Assembly: GCA_903932565.1 (NCBI GenBank) | Contig: CAIZGQ010000073.1 | Location: 1 to 64,000, forward strand | Length of the DNA stretch: 64,000 nt | Direction: 5' to 3' | From: an uncultured Hyphomicrobiales bacterium | GTDB taxonomy: Bacteria; Pseudomonadota; Alphaproteobacteria; Rhizobiales; Beijerinckiaceae | In this document: positions 31,586 through 39,663 of the stretch, in pieces | How the letters are laid out: each line of letters begins with the position of its first letter | Position numbering within the stretch: position 1 is the first letter of the stretch | The notes under the pieces: model-generated | What the model was told of the DNA's origin: nothing | What the model saw: only the letters and a program-made list of their open reading frames with translations | The model's database searches: none | Translations under genes and position numbers: made by a program

Positions 31586-32494
31586 ATGCCTAAGCTGGTA
31601 ATATCGCTCGCAACCCGTGGGCGTCCGCAGCAGGTTATTGACACCGTCAGGCGATCATTTGTGAATTGGACGCATCCGGATACGCGGATGTACGTTATGA
31701 TCGATGACGATGATAAAGCGACGGCAGATGCGCTTGTTGCGTCTGGTATTCCCAACGATTCTAGTGGTCGAATTGTTCCATGGGTTGCGCCACGCGAGGA
31801 CACTATCGCGGAGAAATGGAATAGATGCCTGAAAGAACCGGCTGACGCCTATCTGATTGCCGCGGATGACGACCCGTATGTCTCCAAGGGCTACGATATG
31901 GCCATCCTCGAGGCCGCAGAGCGCTTCCCAGATGGCATCGGATACGTCTATGGCCACCTCGCCAATCTATCCTTCACCGGGGCTGTAGCGGTCACCCGCA
32001 AGATGGCGGATATGATGGGCTATATCTTCCCGCCCTATTTCCCGTACTGGTTTGTCGATCACTGGACCGATGACGTGGCGCGGATCACCGGGCGCATATC
32101 GTTTGCCAATATCCAGACAGATCAATCAAAGGCTGGCAAGACGCAGGAGATGCGGGAGCCGGGATGGTGGGCGACGTTCTTTGACGCCTGTTACCTGATG
32201 AGGCGAGCTCAGGCTCACGCCATCATCGATTCGCCTGAATTTGTTGGTGAGGAGTGGCAGAAGAAGTTGCTCAAGGCCAATCATCCGCTGATCGAGGTTC
32301 GATCACGAATGCTGAACGGGTCGGTCAGGGCACAAGACAAGCAGTTGTCCGGATGGTCCGGACTGAGCAATGCAGACGACAGATACAAGCGCGTGAAGCA
32401 GCGAGCGATTGACATGCTGCCTCACGCTCTTGGAGATTACGGCATGCCAGAAGCAGAGCAGGTCATGTTTCGCAAGTATCTAGGTGTCAAGTGA
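31586..32494 (+). CDS. Glycosyltransferase-like protein, 302 aa
   Basis: ATG 31586 is supported by GGAAG 7 bases upstream. MPKLVISLATRGRPQQVIDT, then YVMIDDDDKAT and YLIAADDDPYV give the GT-A fold strands with Asp-rich metal motifs; later VAVTRKMADMMGYIFPPYF resembles the acceptor region of GT2-type enzymes. It probably transfers an activated sugar to a virion protein, DNA or host glycan. First gene of the metabolic island. Its last 8 bases overlap the end of the minus-strand zinc gene. Confidence 0.75.
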   Translation: MPKLVISLATRGRPQQVIDTVRRSFVNWTHPDTRMYVMIDDDDKATADALVASGIPNDSSGRIVPWVAPREDTIAEKWNRCLKEPADAYLIAADDDPYVSKGYDMAILEAAERFPDGIGYVYGHLANLSFTGAVAVTRKMADMMGYIFPPYFPYWFVDHWTDDVARITGRISFANIQTDQSKAGKTQEMREPGWWATFFDACYLMRRAQAHAIIDSPEFVGEEWQKKLLKANHPLIEVRSRMLNGSVRAQDKQLSGWSGLSNADDRYKRVKQRAIDMLPHALGDYGMPEAEQVMFRKYLGVK

Positions 32495-32672
32495 GATCCA
32501 CGACGAACGATTCAACGACGTTACATTCAAGACAGACGAATGATCGCAGGTCGTAGCTATTCGATATGGTGTCGATGCTATCAAGCATCATCCTATCTCC
32601 ACAGGTCATGCAAGTAAGGTTTGGCATGTCCATAAGACGAAAGATGAGTTCTGGATAGGCATGGGTACTCAT
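32487..32672 (-). CDS. Minus-strand four-Cys zinc protein, 61 aa
   Basis: GGAGGG lies 6 bases before ATG 32672. MSTHAYPELIFRLMDMPNLT then CMTCGDRMM and FVCLECNVVES: two CxxC pairs 25 residues apart, a zinc ribbon. It is the only leftward gene seen in the 50 kb rightward region, so it must have its own promoter in or near 32673-32796. Possibly a moron with a regulatory role. Confidence 0.7.
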   Translation of the reverse strand: MSTHAYPELIFRLMDMPNLTCMTCGDRMMLDSIDTISNSYDLRSFVCLECNVVESFVVDLT

Positions 32673-32796
32673 ATCAATTCCCTCCGTTTTGTTGGTCGAG
32701 ATAGACCAATCTTGCAGTAGGCCTATGGTTCCGTGGATCAAGTGCAATATTGACCATGATTGAAAATAAAGACGTATTAGGTAAGGACGGGTGTCC

Positions 32797-34158
32797 ATGA
32801 TTGATCGGCCTAATAAGACGGTACTATGCCACGGATGCTTCGATTTGCTGCATCTTGGTCATATCCAGCATCTGCAGCAGGCGGCAGAGATGGGCAGCAC
32901 CCTCACGGTCAGCGTCACCGCGGATGAATTCGTCAACAAGGGTGTAGGTCGTCCGCATTTCACGGCAGAGCAGAGAGCGGAAGCGCTGCGATCGCTATCA
33001 TGCGTTGATTCCGTGGTGATCAATCGATCCCCGAATGCCGTTCCTGTCATCAAGACGCTACGACCGGACATCTACTGCAAGGGGATTGACTACTCTGGAG
33101 ATCCGTCGCCGGGATTGATGGAAGAGATTGATGCGGTCGGCCACATTGGTGGCAAGGTGTGCTTCACCAATACCCGCAAGATGTCATCCAGCCGACTGAT
33201 CAACGAGGACAAATTCAGCCGCGAGACGATGCAGTATCTCGATCGCCTCAAGGATAGCGGGGCGTTGGAAGCCATTCTCCGAGCATTCGACGATGCGGAT
33301 AAGAAGACGATCCTATTCGTCGGAGAGAGCATCCGCGATGTCTATCTCTATGTGCAGGGGCTGGGGCGAGCATCCAAGGAGCTCATGCTGGCGACCGTTG
33401 TCACTGGGCAAGAGAGTTTCGACGGTGGAGTGATCGCTGCATCGCGCCAAGGCGAATGGAAACACTCAGCACTTCTCACATCCTCAGAATATATGGTGAA
33501 AACCCGCTATGTTGACGCTGACTTTCATCGCAAAATATTTGACGTGTATGGGCAGCGTTCGCTGGTCTTGGATGAAAATGAGCGGGAAGACTTCAGAGCG
33601 AAGCTGACTGACGCCGTGATGCATCATGACGTGGTGATCACGCTGGACTTTGGGCACGGACTGCTTGGTCCGCTCGAGCGCTTTATCATCAGCGAGCATT
33701 CGCCTTGGCTGGCGGTCAACTCCCAGACCAATGCCGGAAACTACGGGTTCAATCCTGTCACCAAGTACATGAAGCCGCATTACGTCTGCATCGATGAGCC
33801 GGAAGTGCGTCTGGCCATGCAGGATCAGGTCGGCAATCTACAGAAGGTCGTGCAGAACCTGCAGACAAGTCAGCGATGCTTCCGATATCTCATCACCCGT
33901 GGTCGCAATGGATCTGCTTGGCTGCGCTCAGGCGTCTATGGCGAGGCTCCTGCGCTGTCATATGGTGGCGTTGATACGATGGGAGCCGGTGACGCAGTGA
34001 TGGCTGTAACGGCTCCGCTGGCCTCCACAGGGCTGGACATGGAGCTAGTGGCATTCGTCGGCAACATCGTGGGGGCATTGAAGATTGGAACCGTAGGGCA
34101 TCGAACCCACGTCAAGCGCAACGAGATCATACGAACGGTGGAGGCGTTACTAGCGTGA
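32797..34158 (+). CDS. Nucleotidyltransferase-PfkB kinase fusion, HldE-like with swapped domains, 453 aa
   Basis: N-terminal domain (1-145): VLCHGCFDLLHLGHIQHLQQ has the cytidylyltransferase HxGH motif, with KMSSSRLI as the ISSTxI-like signature. C-terminal domain (about 160-453): a ribokinase/PfkB sugar kinase ending in DTMGAGDAVMAV, the anion hole and catalytic Asp. HldE joins the same two activities in the opposite order. It would phosphorylate and nucleotidylate a sugar phosphate such as heptose 7-phosphate. ATG 32797 fits AAGGA better than GTG 32791. Substrate inferred from the GmhA-like neighbour. Confidence 0.82.
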   Translation: MIDRPNKTVLCHGCFDLLHLGHIQHLQQAAEMGSTLTVSVTADEFVNKGVGRPHFTAEQRAEALRSLSCVDSVVINRSPNAVPVIKTLRPDIYCKGIDYSGDPSPGLMEEIDAVGHIGGKVCFTNTRKMSSSRLINEDKFSRETMQYLDRLKDSGALEAILRAFDDADKKTILFVGESIRDVYLYVQGLGRASKELMLATVVTGQESFDGGVIAASRQGEWKHSALLTSSEYMVKTRYVDADFHRKIFDVYGQRSLVLDENEREDFRAKLTDAVMHHDVVITLDFGHGLLGPLERFIISEHSPWLAVNSQTNAGNYGFNPVTKYMKPHYVCIDEPEVRLAMQDQVGNLQKVVQNLQTSQRCFRYLITRGRNGSAWLRSGVYGEAPALSYGGVDTMGAGDAVMAVTAPLASTGLDMELVAFVGNIVGALKIGTVGHRTHVKRNEIIRTVEALLA

Positions 34159-34694
34159 GAGACAGTTTTAGGGATCTGCATTCAGCATTGGACTTCATGC
34201 AATGCGAGGACAACGCCTTTGATCAGGTAAAGAACCTGATCAACATGAGCGGGTTTGGCAAGGCGAGGCTGTTCTTTGTGGGGAATGGTGGATCGGCTGC
34301 GATCGCATCGCACATGGCCACTGACTGGATGAAGAATGGCGACTTCCCCACATTCTGTTTCAACGACGGCCCGCTGCTGACGTGCATCACCAACGATCTC
34401 GGCTATGAGAACAGCTTCTGGCTCCCGATCGACATGCATGGCCAGATTGGAGACGTGTTGTTTGCCATCTCGAGCTCAGGAAAGTCACCCAACATCATTT
34501 CCGCGGTGAATGCTGCTCGAGGAAAGCGCATGAACGTCGTGACATTGTCTGGGTTCAAGAGCGACAATCCGTTGCGCAGTATGGGGCAGGTCAACTTCTA
34601 TGTCCCGTCCGATAACTACGGCACTGTCGAGATCGCCCACTTGGCGATCCTGCATTCCATCCTCGACGAGGTGATGGCAGATGAACGCAAGTGA
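34155..34694 (+). CDS. SIS-domain phosphoheptose isomerase-like protein, 179 aa
   Basis: RLFFVGNGGSAAIASHMATD is the GmhA sugar-phosphate isomerase loop; DVLFAISSSGKSPNIISAVN and VTLSGF are the other SIS-fold phosphate contacts, and TVEIAHLAILHSILDEV is the GmhA C-terminal helix with its His. GmhA turns sedoheptulose 7-phosphate into D-glycero-manno-heptose 7-phosphate, the substrate for an HldE-type kinase, which is the gene just upstream (ATGA-coupled). Confidence 0.88.
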   Translation: MRDSFRDLHSALDFMQCEDNAFDQVKNLINMSGFGKARLFFVGNGGSAAIASHMATDWMKNGDFPTFCFNDGPLLTCITNDLGYENSFWLPIDMHGQIGDVLFAISSSGKSPNIISAVNAARGKRMNVVTLSGFKSDNPLRSMGQVNFYVPSDNYGTVEIAHLAILHSILDEVMADERK

Positions 34695-35268
34695 CCTGAT
34701 TGCCTTTGAAGACGAGATGACCGCTCTATTCGAGCAAGGTCACATCAAAGCGCCTTTGCATTTGGCTGGTGGGAATGAGGAGAATCTCATTGAGATATTC
34801 AAAGAGATCGACAAAGAAAACGACTGGGTGTTGGCGTCATGGCGTAGTCACTACCATTGTCTTCTCAAGGGGGTGCCAGCCGGAGATATCCGCAACTCCA
34901 TCATCAACGGTCATTCGATATCGCTTTGCTTCCCAGAATATAAGGTTCTCTCATCTGGAATTGTTGGCGGCATCTGTCCGATTGGGGTTGGAATCGCCGC
35001 TGGTCTTAAGCGACAGAAGCAAGCGGGGAAAGTCTGGATCTTCTGTGGCGATATGACTTCGTTGACGGGAATTTTTAATGAATCTTTGCGCTACTCTCTG
35101 GGCAACGATCTTCCAATAGAGTTTGTAGTAGAAGGTAATGGATTGTCTGTTGCAACCGATACACAAGCATCATGGGGATGCGATTACACAGGACGTCCAA
35201 TTGCTCGTGGTTACAAATACAAGTTGACCAAGCCTCATGTAGGAATAAACAAATGGGTAAAATTCTGA
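34681..35268 (+). CDS. Thiamine-diphosphate enzyme alpha subunit (E1/transketolase-like), 195 aa
   Basis: WRSHYHCLLKGVPAGD resembles the E1-alpha loop near the cofactor. GIAAGLKRQKQAGKVWIFCG then GDMTSLTGIFNES and VEGNGLS form the ThDP motif (GD-x-x about 26 residues to a closing Asn). It is short for a full E1 alpha but ends in a natural-looking KLTKPHVGINKWVKF tail. The beta partner at 35702 is separated by a homing endonuclease. Such a pair could do a ketol transfer, for example to form sedoheptulose phosphate; this is inference. Confidence 0.75.
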   Translation: MNASDLIAFEDEMTALFEQGHIKAPLHLAGGNEENLIEIFKEIDKENDWVLASWRSHYHCLLKGVPAGDIRNSIINGHSISLCFPEYKVLSSGIVGGICPIGVGIAAGLKRQKQAGKVWIFCGDMTSLTGIFNESLRYSLGNDLPIEFVVEGNGLSVATDTQASWGCDYTGRPIARGYKYKLTKPHVGINKWVKF

Positions 35269-35705
35269 TACCTGAAACAGTTTTGGCCTATACCGCGGGT
35301 ATTATTGATGGTGAAGGATGGATTGGCATTTGTAAAACATACGCCAAGGGAAGAAAAACTCTTGGTAAAATATACCCACATCGCATGTTTCAGATTTCCG
35401 TTTCAAATTCTATAGAATCGATGATTGATTATCTGCATATCAATTTTGGTGGCGTAAAGACTTTCGGGCATAGGCCAAATCGAAAGCCATATTATAGATG
35501 GACCATAACATCACGAAGTGCCGAAGATTTTTTAAGGATGATCTATCCATATTTGGTTGCCAAACGAGATCAGGCAGAAATTTCATTTCGATTCAGGGAG
35601 ACATTCCGTAAAAGAAATCAATGGAGTCGCACGGTTCCTCCGGAAGATCTGGCTGTTCGTGAGGAGTGCTATAAATCATTGCGAGACTTAAAGAGAGCCG
35701 CATGA
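35253..35705 (+). CDS. LAGLIDADG-type homing endonuclease, 150 aa
   Basis: AYTAGIIDGEGWIGICKTYA contains the single LAGLIDADG helix with its catalytic Glu, followed by FQISVSNSIESMIDYLHINF and YYRWTITSRSAEDFLRMIYP, the normal strand/helix pattern. One motif implies a homodimer. It lies exactly between the two thiamine-diphosphate subunit genes, overlapping both, with lower GC than its neighbours. An upstream in-frame ATG at 35172 is discounted because it lies inside the alpha gene. Confidence 0.88.
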   Translation: MGKILIPETVLAYTAGIIDGEGWIGICKTYAKGRKTLGKIYPHRMFQISVSNSIESMIDYLHINFGGVKTFGHRPNRKPYYRWTITSRSAEDFLRMIYPYLVAKRDQAEISFRFRETFRKRNQWSRTVPPEDLAVREECYKSLRDLKRAA

Positions 35706-36253
35706 GCTACTACAGCGAATTATGCCTAGCCATGAACCTGCTTGCTGACGATGAGCGCACGGTGTTCATCGGTCAGGGCGTGGGGAACGCTGGCACCACG
35801 ATGTCCGGCACGTTTGAGGATATCCCTGATCACAAGAAGATTGAATTCCCGGTGGCAGAGGATTTGCAGATGGGGGTGTGTACCGGGATGTCGCTGACCG
35901 GGGTGATTCCAATTTGCGTATTCCCCCGTTGGAACTTCATGCTGTGTGCTGCGAACCAGCTTGTTAATCATTTGGACAGATTGAGCCTGTTCTCCGACTA
36001 TCGGCCCAAGGTCATCATTCGGGTGGCTACCCCGAGCGTGGCACCATTCTATCCGGGCCCGCAGCACGACGATGACTTCTCAAGGGCGTTCAGATCGATG
36101 CTTCGGACAACGGACATTGTCTCGCTGGTCGAGGAGGAAGACATCGTGGCCCAGTACGACAAGGCGCTTCATTCGCCACGGTCGACCATACTTGTTGAGT
36201 ACACGGACGCTTATGCGGGAGACATCGCTAAGGCAAAGGGTGAGGACAAATGA
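35702..36253 (+). CDS. Thiamine-diphosphate enzyme beta subunit (pyrimidine-binding domain), 183 aa
   Basis: HKKIEFPVAEDLQMGVCTGM carries the catalytic Glu that contacts the thiamine aminopyrimidine, then LTGVIPICVFPRWNFMLCAA and ANQLVNHLDRL, typical of transketolase/E1-beta pyrimidine domains. The usual third (C-terminal) domain is missing. It should pair with the 34681 product. Coupled to the endonuclease stop by ATGA. Confidence 0.75.
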   Translation: MSYYSELCLAMNLLADDERTVFIGQGVGNAGTTMSGTFEDIPDHKKIEFPVAEDLQMGVCTGMSLTGVIPICVFPRWNFMLCAANQLVNHLDRLSLFSDYRPKVIIRVATPSVAPFYPGPQHDDDFSRAFRSMLRTTDIVSLVEEEDIVAQYDKALHSPRSTILVEYTDAYAGDIAKAKGEDK

Positions 36254-36462
36254 AAACCGTGCAAGACGAGGTTTACGAAGCGCTACGGGTTGACGTCGGA
36301 CAAACGCCTGCCCAAATTGCAAGGCAGGTTGAGTATGGGTCGCTGATCAGTGTTCGTCATGCCTTGCGGGAATTAGCCAAAGAAAAGCGCTGTTGGCACG
36401 AAGGCGAAGATATGTTCCGGATCTACTACAAGGTGGAAATGTCAGATGACAATCTTGCGTAA
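36250..36462 (+). CDS. Small winged-helix-like protein, 70 aa
   Basis: MKTVQDEVYEALRVDVGQTP, AQIARQVEYG and RHALRELAKEKRCWHEG fit a compact winged helix like the 71-aa gene at 23977. Coupled to both neighbours. May regulate the island; untested. Confidence 0.55.
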   Translation: MKTVQDEVYEALRVDVGQTPAQIARQVEYGSLISVRHALRELAKEKRCWHEGEDMFRIYYKVEMSDDNLA

Positions 36463-36646
36463 GAACACGGTCCTCGTTCAGTTTGCGGACAACATCCCGA
36501 GTGCGGCTCAATCATCTGCAATGATGGAACTGGAGAAGATCCTGCGGCGCATGACCGGCATGGAGATCGAGGTCTTCAAGGAAGTGATGGGCGACGACAG
36601 TAAATTGCGCGTTCAGATGACGCCAGAGGAGCGAAACAAACTATGA
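36446..36646 (+). CDS. Hypothetical protein, 66 aa
   Basis: MTILRKNTVLVQFADNIPSA, then MMELEKILRRMTGMEIEVFK. Alternating strand and helix, and Met-rich. No family recognised. Confidence 0.5.
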   Translation: MTILRKNTVLVQFADNIPSAAQSSAMMELEKILRRMTGMEIEVFKEVMGDDSKLRVQMTPEERNKL

Positions 36647-37791
36647 CCAGCTCAGTTCCTGAACTGATCAACCACATTGTGACCGGTTCAGCGGTCCATG
36701 ATCTGCAGCTAGACGGTAGCAAGGTTGGATGGTGGCGTGATCGTGTTGAGGCGTGGGACCGTGGAGAGCGCATTGCACCGGTCACCATGGACGTAGCTTG
36801 GACGAGGAAATGCAACGCTGCATGCTCGTTCTGTTACGCCCAGATGCAAGCGAGCGATGGTGGCGAGATCACCGAGCGTCACGCAATGGAGTTCTTGGAA
36901 GATGCTGCAGCAATCGGGGTCAAGGGCGTCAGTCTCATATCTGACGGTGAATCTACCGTCGTCCCATTTTACGAGCGATCCATACAGTACGCAGCCTCGC
37001 TTGGTCTGCAGATTGGTATCGGCACAAACGGTGTGCGACTCAAGCGTAAGGTGCTGGAGGCCATACTGCCCCACCTGTCGTACCTCCGTTTTAATTTCAG
37101 TGCAGGAGATCTAGATCGATACAAGCAGATCATGGGGCTGAAGGAGAGGGACTATTGGCAAGTCATTCAGAACGTCAAGGATGCGATGGAGATCAAGCGC
37201 AGGGACAATCTAGATGTGACGATCAACATGCAGATGGTCACGATGCCGGATTTCCACGACCAGATAATGCCACTGGCACATTTAGCCAAGGAAATCAGAC
37301 CGGACTATCTGATCTACAAGCATTGCGCGGACAACGCCGATGGGACTCTTGGGATCGATTACCGACAGTACGACGCCCTTTTTGATACGTTCCGGCAAGC
37401 AGAAGCCATGGGCGACGATGAGTTTCGCGTCGTTGTGAAGTGGTCCCGCCTCGAGGACGAAGGCAAGCGCCACTATAGCCGCTGTTTCGGGCCTCCGTTC
37501 ATCACTCAGATGTCAGGCAATGGATTGATTGCGCCGTGTGGGTTCTTGTTCAACGAGAAGTACAAGGCGTTTCACATCGGCAACATCACCAAGACCCGCT
37601 TTCGCGAGATTTTTGCCTCCGATCGCTATTGGGAGGTGATGAACTATCTGGCGAGCGAGTTCTTCAATCCGCAGAAGCGTTGTGGGCCAAATTGCCTGCA
37701 GACCAACACCAATGATTGGCTATTCAAGTACAAGACCGGTCAGGTTGATTTCCCAACATCCCCAGCACCTCCGCACATGGGCTTCCTGTGA
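36643..37791 (+). CDS. Radical SAM/SPASM enzyme, 382 aa
   Basis: TRKCNAACSFCYAQMQ at about residues 51-66 is the CxxxCxxC SAM-cluster motif, and GVSLISDGEST fills the GGE position. The C-terminal part has Cys in SRCFGPPF, APCGFLF and NPQKRCGPNCLQTN, a SPASM-type auxiliary cluster set. Such enzymes modify peptides or sugars by radical chemistry. It is coupled to neighbours and followed by a methyltransferase, so it may work on the island's sugar or on a virion peptide. Substrate unknown. Confidence 0.85.
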   Translation: MTSSVPELINHIVTGSAVHDLQLDGSKVGWWRDRVEAWDRGERIAPVTMDVAWTRKCNAACSFCYAQMQASDGGEITERHAMEFLEDAAAIGVKGVSLISDGESTVVPFYERSIQYAASLGLQIGIGTNGVRLKRKVLEAILPHLSYLRFNFSAGDLDRYKQIMGLKERDYWQVIQNVKDAMEIKRRDNLDVTINMQMVTMPDFHDQIMPLAHLAKEIRPDYLIYKHCADNADGTLGIDYRQYDALFDTFRQAEAMGDDEFRVVVKWSRLEDEGKRHYSRCFGPPFITQMSGNGLIAPCGFLFNEKYKAFHIGNITKTRFREIFASDRYWEVMNYLASEFFNPQKRCGPNCLQTNTNDWLFKYKTGQVDFPTSPAPPHMGFL

Positions 37792-37985
37792 AGTGGAAGG
37801 TTCCATACGAGCGCTACAGCATGGGTGACTGGCCCAACAAGCCTGCAGTAGATAATGCGTACCAACAACTGAGAGAGATCCTAAATGGCACTTACGCAAA
37901 ACAGCACGAAGTTCTGGCACCCAGATCAGAAGATGATCGACTGGCTGACAGAGAAGAAGATCCCGGCAGACGCCAAGGTTCTTGA
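37788..37985 (+). CDS. Possible 65-aa protein overlapping the methyltransferase
   Basis: GTG 37788 overlaps the radical SAM stop. The first 35 residues (KVPYERYSMGDWPNKPAVDN, YQQLREILNGTY) look protein-like; the last 30 run through the methyltransferase frame and look random (RSEDDRLADREEDPGRR). It may be a short coupled peptide or an N-terminal relic. Confidence 0.35.
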   Translation: MKWKVPYERYSMGDWPNKPAVDNAYQQLREILNGTYAKQHEVLAPRSEDDRLADREEDPGRRQGS

Positions 37986-38559
37986 GATCGGACCCGGTAC
38001 TGTCCCATTCAAGCGGGCAAATGCCTACGTTGATTTCGTCGACATTCCCGACCTCGAGAATTTCACCAAGGCAGATGGCACGGGCAAGCTGCCGTATGGC
38101 GACAAGGAATTCGACTTCATCTACTGTCGGCATGTGCTGGAGGATTCGTGGAATCCATTCACGCTTTGCGAAGAGATGTCTCGGGTTGGCAAGGCTGGCT
38201 ACATCGAAACGCCATCCCCGATCGCTGAATTGTGCCGTGGCATCGATGGTTCATCCCCGCCGTTCCGTGGCTACCACCATCACCGTTGGATCGTGTGGAC
38301 CGCGAACAAAGAACTACGGTTCGTCACCAAGTATCCGCTGATCGAGTATCTTCGGTTCAAGGAAGACGAGATCGACGAGTGGCTGAAGCAACAGCGCTAT
38401 TGGAACACACATTACCTGTGGGAAGATCGCGTCAACTATGTCCATCGACAGAGCCCGATGGATTTCAATATCCCCACTGACTTTGCCTTGATGCTCGCAG
38501 ATGCTATGCAGGCGTCGAAGACATATACTGATGATCTATACTTTCCGATAAACGCATGA
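37885..38559 (+). CDS. Class I SAM-dependent methyltransferase, 224 aa
   Basis: VLEIGPGTVPFKRANAYVDF is motif I of a Rossmann-fold methyltransferase, followed by FDFIYCRHVLEDSWNP, the 'post-motif' helix of the Methyltransf_11 type used for sugar or small-molecule methylation. A His-rich GYHHHRWIVW stretch follows. Likely modifies the sugar made in the island; target unknown. Confidence 0.8.
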   Translation: MALTQNSTKFWHPDQKMIDWLTEKKIPADAKVLEIGPGTVPFKRANAYVDFVDIPDLENFTKADGTGKLPYGDKEFDFIYCRHVLEDSWNPFTLCEEMSRVGKAGYIETPSPIAELCRGIDGSSPPFRGYHHHRWIVWTANKELRFVTKYPLIEYLRFKEDEIDEWLKQQRYWNTHYLWEDRVNYVHRQSPMDFNIPTDFALMLADAMQASKTYTDDLYFPINA

Positions 38560-38896
38560 ACCAACGCGAAGCAAAACTGAGCCATGAGACGCTCATTCGT
38601 CTTCTGGATTACGATCCGGAGACGGGCGTCTTTATCGCGTCAAGACCGACAACAGAATTTCCAATCTACGAGAGGCAACTCACTTACAGAATGTGTGCAA
38701 TGTCAAAATAAGACGACATAACACGACTGGTTTTAAGGGCGTTACCTATCATAAATTGGCGAACAAATTCATGGCTCAAATCAGAGCCAATAGAAAATAC
38801 ATCTATCTTGGGCTCTTCAACACCCCGGAAGAGGCTCACGCAGCATATGTTGCAGCATCACAACTTCACCACGGGGAATATGGGGTAACCTACTAA
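38556..38896 (+). pseudogene. HNH endonuclease with its catalytic core deleted
   Basis: Frame 1 (38556-38711) starts SHETLIRLLDYDPETGVFIA, the standard N-terminus of phage HNH enzymes, then loses homology after IASRP. From 38648 a second frame reads DNRISNLREATH, then TGFKGVTYHKLANKFMAQIR and YLGLFNTPEEAHAAYVAA, the normal end with its AP2-like tail. About 45-50 residues, including the HNH catalytic core, are missing with a frame change. So this is an inactivated homing endonuclease between the methyltransferase and a glycosyltransferase. The C-terminal frame from ATG 38693 could still be made. Confidence 0.85.
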
Positions 38897-39663
38897 TGGC
38901 AAAGAACATTTTTATTTTCGTCCCAGCCTTCGGCCAGATCATTTCTGCCACGACGTTTCTAACCACGCATGGTCTTCGTCAGTTGCTGGCATCGAAGGGT
39001 GTTGGTGGCGGCATTTCCACGCTGTCGTTCCCTGACATTGCAGAGTTGCGATCGATGGCGACCACGGTCTGGTACGATACGATGCCGGATGCTTCCCATC
39101 TGCTGTTCATTGATGCGGACATGGGTTTCCCGCCTGAGTTGGTGACGGATATGCTGATGTTTGATGAGCCGCTGGTTGGAACCGTTTACCCACAGCGCAA
39201 GTTGCCACTGTCTTGGGCCGGATCTGGCACAGGTACGGCTACTACGGAACGCCGTGGTGACTTTATGCTGGTCGAGGGCGTTGGTATGGGCTGTACGTTG
39301 ATTGCCCGTGAAGTCATCACGAAGATGATCGACAAGTTCCCAGAGCTCATAGACACCCGCCTTCAGTTACATCCTGCGGGTGAGACTATGCGGCAGATGG
39401 GAACGAATCGGCTCTTGAGGTTCTATGAAAAGATGGATCTTCCGGAGCGTGGTCTGATCTCTGAAGATCTTTCCTTCTGCATCCGCTGGCAGCAGTGCGG
39501 TGGCAAGACATGGGCGGCGATCGGTCACAAGATGAGCCATGTTGGTCCGTTCGATTATTCCGGGCGCTATCTGGATGTGATCGAGGCGCAGGCTAACGCG
39601 CCTGCAATGGAGGCTGTTACACCGATGGATGATGCTGCTATTTCGGCACTTCCAGCGGCATAA
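38896..39663 (+). CDS. GT2-like glycosyltransferase, 255 aa
   Basis: IFIFVPAFGQIISATTFLTT begins a GT-A fold; SHLLFIDADMGFPPELVTDM contains the D-x-D metal motif with its flanking hydrophobic strand; LISEDLSFCIRWQQCGGKTW is the ED-type acceptor/catalytic region; and SHVGPFDYSGRYLD closes the domain. It ends the island, matching the transferase at its left end. Acceptor unknown. Confidence 0.78.
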   Translation: MAKNIFIFVPAFGQIISATTFLTTHGLRQLLASKGVGGGISTLSFPDIAELRSMATTVWYDTMPDASHLLFIDADMGFPPELVTDMLMFDEPLVGTVYPQRKLPLSWAGSGTGTATTERRGDFMLVEGVGMGCTLIAREVITKMIDKFPELIDTRLQLHPAGETMRQMGTNRLLRFYEKMDLPERGLISEDLSFCIRWQQCGGKTWAAIGHKMSHVGPFDYSGRYLDVIEAQANAPAMEAVTPMDDAAISALPAA

